A stretch of 64,000 bases of DNA from Microbacterium imperiale (GTDB lineage: Bacteria > Actinomycetota > Actinomycetes > Actinomycetales > Microbacteriaceae), in contig NZ_JAGIOK010000001.1 of the NCBI RefSeq assembly GCF_017876655.1, positions 1,798,001 through 1,862,000 on the forward strand, read 5' to 3'. Made by a program: the position numbers and the translations under genes. The notes beneath the pieces are model-generated. The model had not been told where the DNA came from. It ran no database searches and worked only from the letters and a program-made list of their open reading frames with translations. Positions 59,829 through 64,000 of this stretch are shown here, in pieces; position 1 is the first letter of the stretch, and every line of letters starts with the position of its first letter.

Positions 59829-60577
59829 CTCAGAACAACGCGGCCGAGAACGACATCGCCCTCGTCACCGGTGCCCGTGGCGGCGTGGGGCGGGCGCTCG
59901 TCGCACGGCTGCGCGCCCGCGGCCTGCGCGTGGCGGCGGTGGGCCGCGACGCGGCGGCGCTTGCCGACGTGTCCGCCGACGCGCACATTGGGGCGGACGT
60001 CACCACGCCCGACGGGGCGGCGAGAGCTCTCGACGTGTGCCGCGCCGAACTGGGTGCCGCGCCCGCGATGCTCGCCCACGCGGTCGGCAGCACCCTGATC
60101 ACGCCGCTGCACCGCACGAAGACCGACGACGCGCTCGTGGTGCTGCGCGTCAACCTCGAGAGCAGCCTGTGGATGCTGCGGGCCTGGCTCGACGCGACGG
60201 GCAAGGCCCCGGGCGCCGCCGTCTTCGCGAGTTCCGTCGTCGCCCGCGTCGGCGTCGCCAACCACGAGGTGATCGCCGCGGCGAAAGGCGGTGTCGAGGC
60301 GCTCGTGCGCAGCGCCGCCGCGACCTACGCCGCCCGCGGCATCCGCGTGAACGCCGTCGCTCCCGGCATGACCGACACCCCGCTCACCGCGACGATGCTC
60401 GCGGCTCCGATGCTGCGCGAGAGCGCCGAGAAGCAGTACCCGCTCGGCGGCGTGCAGTCCGCCGACGAGGTCGCCGCGGTCATGGACTGGCTGCTCTCGC
60501 CGGGAGCATCGCGCATCACCGGCCAGGTCGTCCCGGTCGACGGCGGATTCACGACCATCCGGCCGATGGTGAGATAG
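59825..60577 (+). CDS. SDR-family protein lacking the catalytic tyrosine
   Basis: A 250-residue short-chain dehydrogenase-like protein. NAD(P) motif TGARGGVG near residue 15, the Ser region FASSVVARVG, and the C-terminal PGASRITGQVVPVDGG are normal. The YxxxK motif is altered: the segment NHEVIAAAKGGV has Ile150 where Tyr is expected, with Lys154 kept. It may therefore have changed chemistry or be a binding protein. ATG overlaps the photolyase stop. Confidence 0.9.
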   Translation: MTQNNAAENDIALVTGARGGVGRALVARLRARGLRVAAVGRDAAALADVSADAHIGADVTTPDGAARALDVCRAELGAAPAMLAHAVGSTLITPLHRTKTDDALVVLRVNLESSLWMLRAWLDATGKAPGAAVFASSVVARVGVANHEVIAAAKGGVEALVRSAAATYAARGIRVNAVAPGMTDTPLTATMLAAPMLRESAEKQYPLGGVQSADEVAAVMDWLLSPGASRITGQVVPVDGGFTTIRPMVR

Positions 60578-61467
60578 TGACGACACCCGAACCGAGGAGC
60601 GCCGCCATCACTCGTCAGACATCGACCGTCGCGCGCCTCGTCCACATCTCGCGGCCGGTGCTGTGGATCAACACGATCGGCACCGGGGCGCTCGGCATGT
60701 GGCTGACCGGTCAGCTGATCGACGTCGCCGCGATCCCGCTTCTGGTCTGGCTGACGCTTCCCTTCAACCTGCTGATCTACGGCGTGAACGACATCTTCGA
60801 CCAGGAGACCGACGCGCTCAACCCGCGCAAGGGGTCGATCGAGGGGGCGCGGATCGAGCCGCGCGAGGTGAAGCTCATCGCATGGGCCGTCGCGATCACC
60901 AACATCCCCTTCCTCGTCTACTTCGTCATCGCGCTGCCCCTGCCCGCCGTCGCGCTGATCCTGCTCTACGCGGGCGTGTTCGTCTTCTACTCGGCCCCGC
61001 CCCTGCGGTTCAAGGCGCGTCCATTCCTCGACTCGCTGAGCAACGCCGCCTACGGTCTGCCGCTGCTGATCCTGCCCGTCGCCCTCGAGGCACCGCCCGT
61101 CTGGCCCGCCGTCATCGGCCTGCTCGCATGGAGCGTCGCGAAGCACGCCTACGACGCCGTGCAGGACATCGACGAAGACCGCGAAGCGGGCATCACCACG
61201 ACCGCCGTGCTGCTCGGTCCCCGCGGCACCGCTTTGTGGAGCGGGGCGTGGTGGCTCGTCTCGACCGTGCTGTTCGCGCTGATCAGCGTTCCTGTCGCAC
61301 TCGTCAACCTCGCCCTCGCCGGCACCCTGGTCGTCTGGATGCTGCTGCGCCCGGCGCCCGCCACCGGCCGCAAGCTCTACCCCCTCTCGGTCGCGTTTCC
61401 CTACATCGCGGGATCGGTCGCGAGCGGACTGCTGCTGGCGGCCATGTTCCTGGGGATCTACCCGTGA
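60577..61467 (+). CDS. UbiA-family prenyltransferase
   Basis: A 296-residue integral membrane enzyme with about eight helices. The first Asp-rich motif is NDIFDQETD (71-79) and the second DAVQDIDED (193-201), both needed for Mg-diphosphate binding. UbiA relatives next to CrtI-like desaturases include lycopene elongases of C50 carotenoid synthesis, the likeliest role here. GTG 60577 overlaps the SDR TAG stop by one base. Confidence 0.92.
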   Translation: MTTPEPRSAAITRQTSTVARLVHISRPVLWINTIGTGALGMWLTGQLIDVAAIPLLVWLTLPFNLLIYGVNDIFDQETDALNPRKGSIEGARIEPREVKLIAWAVAITNIPFLVYFVIALPLPAVALILLYAGVFVFYSAPPLRFKARPFLDSLSNAAYGLPLLILPVALEAPPVWPAVIGLLAWSVAKHAYDAVQDIDEDREAGITTTAVLLGPRGTALWSGAWWLVSTVLFALISVPVALVNLALAGTLVVWMLLRPAPATGRKLYPLSVAFPYIAGSVASGLLLAAMFLGIYP

Positions 61468-62876
61468 GCCGCATCGTCGTCGTCGGAGCGGGCCTCGGCG
61501 GGCTCGCGGCATCCGCCCTGCTCGCCCATGCCGGCCACCGCGTGACGCTGCTCGAAGCGGGCGAGACCGTCGGCGGCAAGAGTCGGCGCATCGAACTCGA
61601 CGGCGAACGCATCGACACCGGCCCGTCGCTCGTCACCTTCCCGGCCGTCTGGGACGAGCTGCTGCGCCGCCTGAGTGCGGGCACGAACGCGGGCACGGAT
61701 TCCGGTCGGCTCGACCTCGTCCGCCTCGACGAAGTCGGCCGCTACTACTACCGCGGCGAAGAGGTCTCGCTGCCGGTGCCGGAGGGGCATCCCTGGCACC
61801 CCGCGTGGCAGCGCTTCAGCGACCTGCACGCGCCGCTCGCCGGCGACGTCGCATCGCTGCTCGTAGCCGACCCGCTCGACCGCGCCTCCCTGCCCGCGTT
61901 GCAGCGGTTGCTCGCCGTCTACGGTCGGCGGCTCAGCACCCGCGCGTACCTCGACAGCCTCACCTGGATGCCCGAGGGGCTGCGCGAGATCATCGCGATC
62001 CACACCCTCAACGCCGGGGTCTCGCCCGCTCGCACGCCCGCGCTGTACGCGAGCATGCCGGCGATCATGGCGGCTGACGGAGTATGGGTGCCCCGCGGCG
62101 GCGTCTTCGAGATCGTGCTCGCGCTGCAGCGAATGGCGGATGCCGCCGGCGTCGAGATCCGCACCGGCGAGCGCGTCACGCGCATCGAGCGCGGACGGGT
62201 CACGACCGAGCGAGGGTCGCACGAGGCGGATGTCGTCGTCAGCGGGCTCGACGCGTCGCGGCTGGACGGCCTGCTCGGCCGGCGTCGGCGAGCGCTCGGA
62301 TCGCCGTCGCTGTCGTGCTCGGCCGTCGCGATCTACGGCGTGCTCGACGAGCCGTTGCCCGAGCGGATCGCCGCGCACAGCGTCATCCTGCCCACCAGAC
62401 CCGACGCCCTGCACCGCAGCCTCGCCGCCGGCGACGAGCCCGCCGACACGATGGCGTTCGTCAACCACTACCGTGCGCGCGAGATCTATCCGAACGACCG
62501 CAGCACGCTCGCCGTGCTGCTCACGAGCCCCGCGGACGGTCACGGCTACTCGCTCGACCACCCCTTCGTGAGGCGCGAGATCGAGCGCATCTCGAGTGTG
62601 ATGGGGCTGGACGCACCCCTGACCGACGGCATGACCGAGACGACGGTGCTCGACCCGCGGTACTTCGGCTCGTTCGGCGAACCGCACGGGGCGCTCTACG
62701 GTGCGTCGCGACCGCTGTGGATGAGCGGCCCGCTGCACCGACCCGCGCAGCACGACCCGCGGACGCCCTGGCTCTGGCGGGTCGGCGCCTCGGTGCATCC
62801 CGGCGGCGGCATCCCCGCTGTACTGGGCGGGGCGATGATCGTCGCGTCGAAGCTGCTCAAGCGGCATCCCGCCTGA
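61464..62876 (+). CDS. CrtI-like phytoene desaturase-family FAD oxidoreductase
   Basis: A 470-residue protein. The FAD motif [21 protein letters not shown] starts at residue 4, followed by [15 protein letters not shown]; the C-terminal CrtI region is [17 protein letters not shown]. Similar to carotenoid desaturases (CrtI or 3,4-desaturase CrtD). No phytoene synthase is adjacent, so it probably modifies a carotenoid made elsewhere. The GTG overlaps the UbiA stop. A 15-base tandem duplication starts in its stop codon. Confidence 0.9.
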   Translation: MSRIVVVGAGLGGLAASALLAHAGHRVTLLEAGETVGGKSRRIELDGERIDTGPSLVTFPAVWDELLRRLSAGTNAGTDSGRLDLVRLDEVGRYYYRGEEVSLPVPEGHPWHPAWQRFSDLHAPLAGDVASLLVADPLDRASLPALQRLLAVYGRRLSTRAYLDSLTWMPEGLREIIAIHTLNAGVSPARTPALYASMPAIMAADGVWVPRGGVFEIVLALQRMADAAGVEIRTGERVTRIERGRVTTERGSHEADVVVSGLDASRLDGLLGRRRRALGSPSLSCSAVAIYGVLDEPLPERIAAHSVILPTRPDALHRSLAAGDEPADTMAFVNHYRAREIYPNDRSTLAVLLTSPADGHGYSLDHPFVRREIERISSVMGLDAPLTDGMTETTVLDPRYFGSFGEPHGALYGASRPLWMSGPLHRPAQHDPRTPWLWRVGASVHPGGGIPAVLGGAMIVASKLLKRHPA

Positions 62877-62903
62877 GCGGTCCCCGACTGAGCGGTCCCC
62901 GAC
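62874..62903 (+). repeat. Perfect 15-base tandem duplication at the end of the CrtI-like gene
   Basis: TGAGCGGTCCCCGAC at 62874-62888 is repeated at 62889-62903. The first copy begins with the stop codon. Confidence 0.85.
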
Positions 62904-62911
62904 CGAGACGA

Positions 62912-64000
62912 TCACACCGCGCGTTCGCCCCGACGACGCGCCCAGCGGGCCACGAAGTACAGCACGACGCCGACGGCGATGAGGATCGCGCCGAAGATCC
63001 AGACGCGCAGGGTCTGCTGGCTCAGCAGCAGCAGGCACGACGCGATGCCGAGGACAGGCACGAACGTCCACACGCGGAAGTGATCGTGCTCCACCCGGTC
63101 GCGGCGCAGCACGAGCACCGACACGTTCGCGCTGAGGAACACGAAGAGCAGCAGCAGCACGACCGTCTCGGCCAGCAGCGCGAGGTCACCGACCAGGGTC
63201 AGCAGCATCGCGACGAGCGTCGTGGCGAGGATCGCGACCCACGGCGTGCGCCGACGCGGCAGCACCCGAGACAGCGCCTTCGGCAGCAGCCCCTGCTCGG
63301 CCATGCCGTAGGTGAGGCGGCTGGCCATGATCATCGTCAGCAGTGCGCCGTTGGCCACCGCGATGAGAGCGATGAGGCTGAACAGCCACGACGGCACGGC
63401 GACGCCGCTCGCCTCGACGACGGCCAGGAGAGGTCCGCTCGAGCTCGACAGCTCCTCGGGAGGCAACGCGATGCTGCTCGCGAGGCCCACCAGCACGTAC
63501 ACGACGCCGGCCGCGCCCAGCGCCGCGAAGAGCGCACGGGGGTACATCTTCGACGGTTCCTTGACCTCTTCGATCATGTTGGCCGAGGTCTCGAAGCCCA
63601 CGAACGAGTAATAGGCGATGATCGCACCCGCCAGCACGGCCGACGCGACTCCGGTGCCCTGGGGCACCTCCATGACGCGCGACACGTCTCCGCCGCCCCC
63701 GGCGAGGAGGAAGCCGACCACCACGACGACGATCACCAGTCCCGAGACCTCGATCGCGGTCATCACGAAGTTCGCACCCATCGATTCCCGGATGCCGCGG
63801 GCGTTGAGCGCCGCGAGCACGGCGAGGAACACGATGGCCACCGGCACGACGGGAACCTCGACGAATGTCTGCAGGTACTGACCCGCGAACGCGATCGACA
63901 GGCCCGCCGCGCTCACCACGCCCGCGGCCAGCATGCAAAAGCCGACGAGGAACGACACGAGCTTGTTCTTGAACGCACGCTCCGCGAAGACCGCGGCACC
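62912..64000 (-). CDS. APC-family amino acid permease (N-terminus beyond the window)
   Basis: The frame is open from the window edge (first codons read GAAVFAERAFKNKL) for 362 residues to the stop at 62912. It matches the permease at 49278 along its whole length, for example the shared segments RRRTPWV, VFLSANVSVLVL and YSFVGFETSANMIEEVKEPSK in place of the paralogous helix-6 region. The first two to three helices are missing because the sequence ends. Convergent with the CrtI-like gene. Confidence 0.92.
   Translation of the reverse strand, partial: GAAVFAERAFKNKLVSFLVGFCMLAAGVVSAAGLSIAFAGQYLQTFVEVPVVPVAIVFLAVLAALNARGIRESMGANFVMTAIEVSGLVIVVVVVGFLLAGGGGDVSRVMEVPQGTGVASAVLAGAIIAYYSFVGFETSANMIEEVKEPSKMYPRALFAALGAAGVVYVLVGLASSIALPPEELSSSSGPLLAVVEASGVAVPSWLFSLIALIAVANGALLTMIMASRLTYGMAEQGLLPKALSRVLPRRRTPWVAILATTLVAMLLTLVGDLALLAETVVLLLLFVFLSANVSVLVLRRDRVEHDHFRVWTFVPVLGIASCLLLLSQQTLRVWIFGAILIAVGVVLYFVARWARRRGERAV

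Noticed and set aside
1-64000. CRISPR arrays, tRNA or rRNA genes, insertion sequences
   Set aside because: No regularly spaced repeats with spacers, no recognisable tRNA arms or rRNA segments, and no transposase frame were found when reading both strands.

Overview
The window is high-GC actinobacterial DNA with coding density, codon use, frequent GTG starts and ATGA/GTGA overlaps typical of Microbacteriaceae. The flagellar gene order and the small accessory families (FlbD, DUF4287, DUF222-HNH) fit Microbacterium best. The genus is an inference, since no rRNA or other marker is present.

Positions 1-19085 are one flagellar supercluster, all on the + strand. In order it holds the rod proteins flgB-flgC-fliE, the MS ring fliF, the switch gene fliG, the export ATPase set fliH-fliI-fliJ, fliK, the hook cap flgD, the hook flgE, flbD-motA-motB, fliM-fliN-fliO-fliP-fliQ-fliR-flhB-flhA, and csrA. 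Three sites matching the sigma-28 (FliA/WhiG-type) promoter pattern, TAAC-N15-GCCGAYAG, stand exactly before flgB, flbD-motAB and fliM, so the cluster probably reads as three late-type transcription units plus csrA. The fliM site lies so close to the GTG that the message would be leaderless. Oddities here are a fliO gene without a normal start codon, a 16-codon ORF wedged between fliO and fliP, a long intergenic hairpin after flgE, and repeats before fliM.

Positions 19100-37950 hold housekeeping and regulated genes. These are an orphan Zn/Mn-binding lipoprotein with a possible Zur box, the Mn exporter mntP, a 2-oxo-acid dehydrogenase operon (E1 alpha, E1 beta, E2), an OmpR-type two-component system with its PepSY-like target gene, two MarR regulators, heme A synthase, a VOC protein, a haloperoxidase-type hydrolase, an XRE and two TetR regulators, a drug-efflux MFS unit with clear TetR palindromes, a hisC-like aminotransferase and a holin-family membrane protein.

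Positions 37950-55650 contain a helical-domain/hydrolase pair, a low-molecular-weight tyrosine phosphatase, purB, small membrane proteins, two dehydrogenases, a GIY-YIG protein, a DUF222-HNH protein, an amino-acid permease and an EI24 protein. They also contain a regulatory unit in which a FadR-type regulator lies between a dicarboxylate symporter and a YoaK-acetamidase operon, with FadR-type operators on both sides.

Positions 55640-62880 look like a light/oxidative-stress module. It holds a DUF2256-DUF3253 protein, an LLM-family monooxygenase, an ATP-grasp ligase, and a tightly coupled operon of iron-sulfur photolyase/cryptochrome, an SDR lacking the catalytic Tyr, a UbiA prenyltransferase and a CrtI-like desaturase. 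This is the best candidate for an under-described system. The window ends inside a second APC permease, a paralog of the one at 49278.

Many genes outside the flagellar cluster have a TANNNT -10 box six or seven bases before the start codon and no Shine-Dalgarno, so leaderless transcription appears common.
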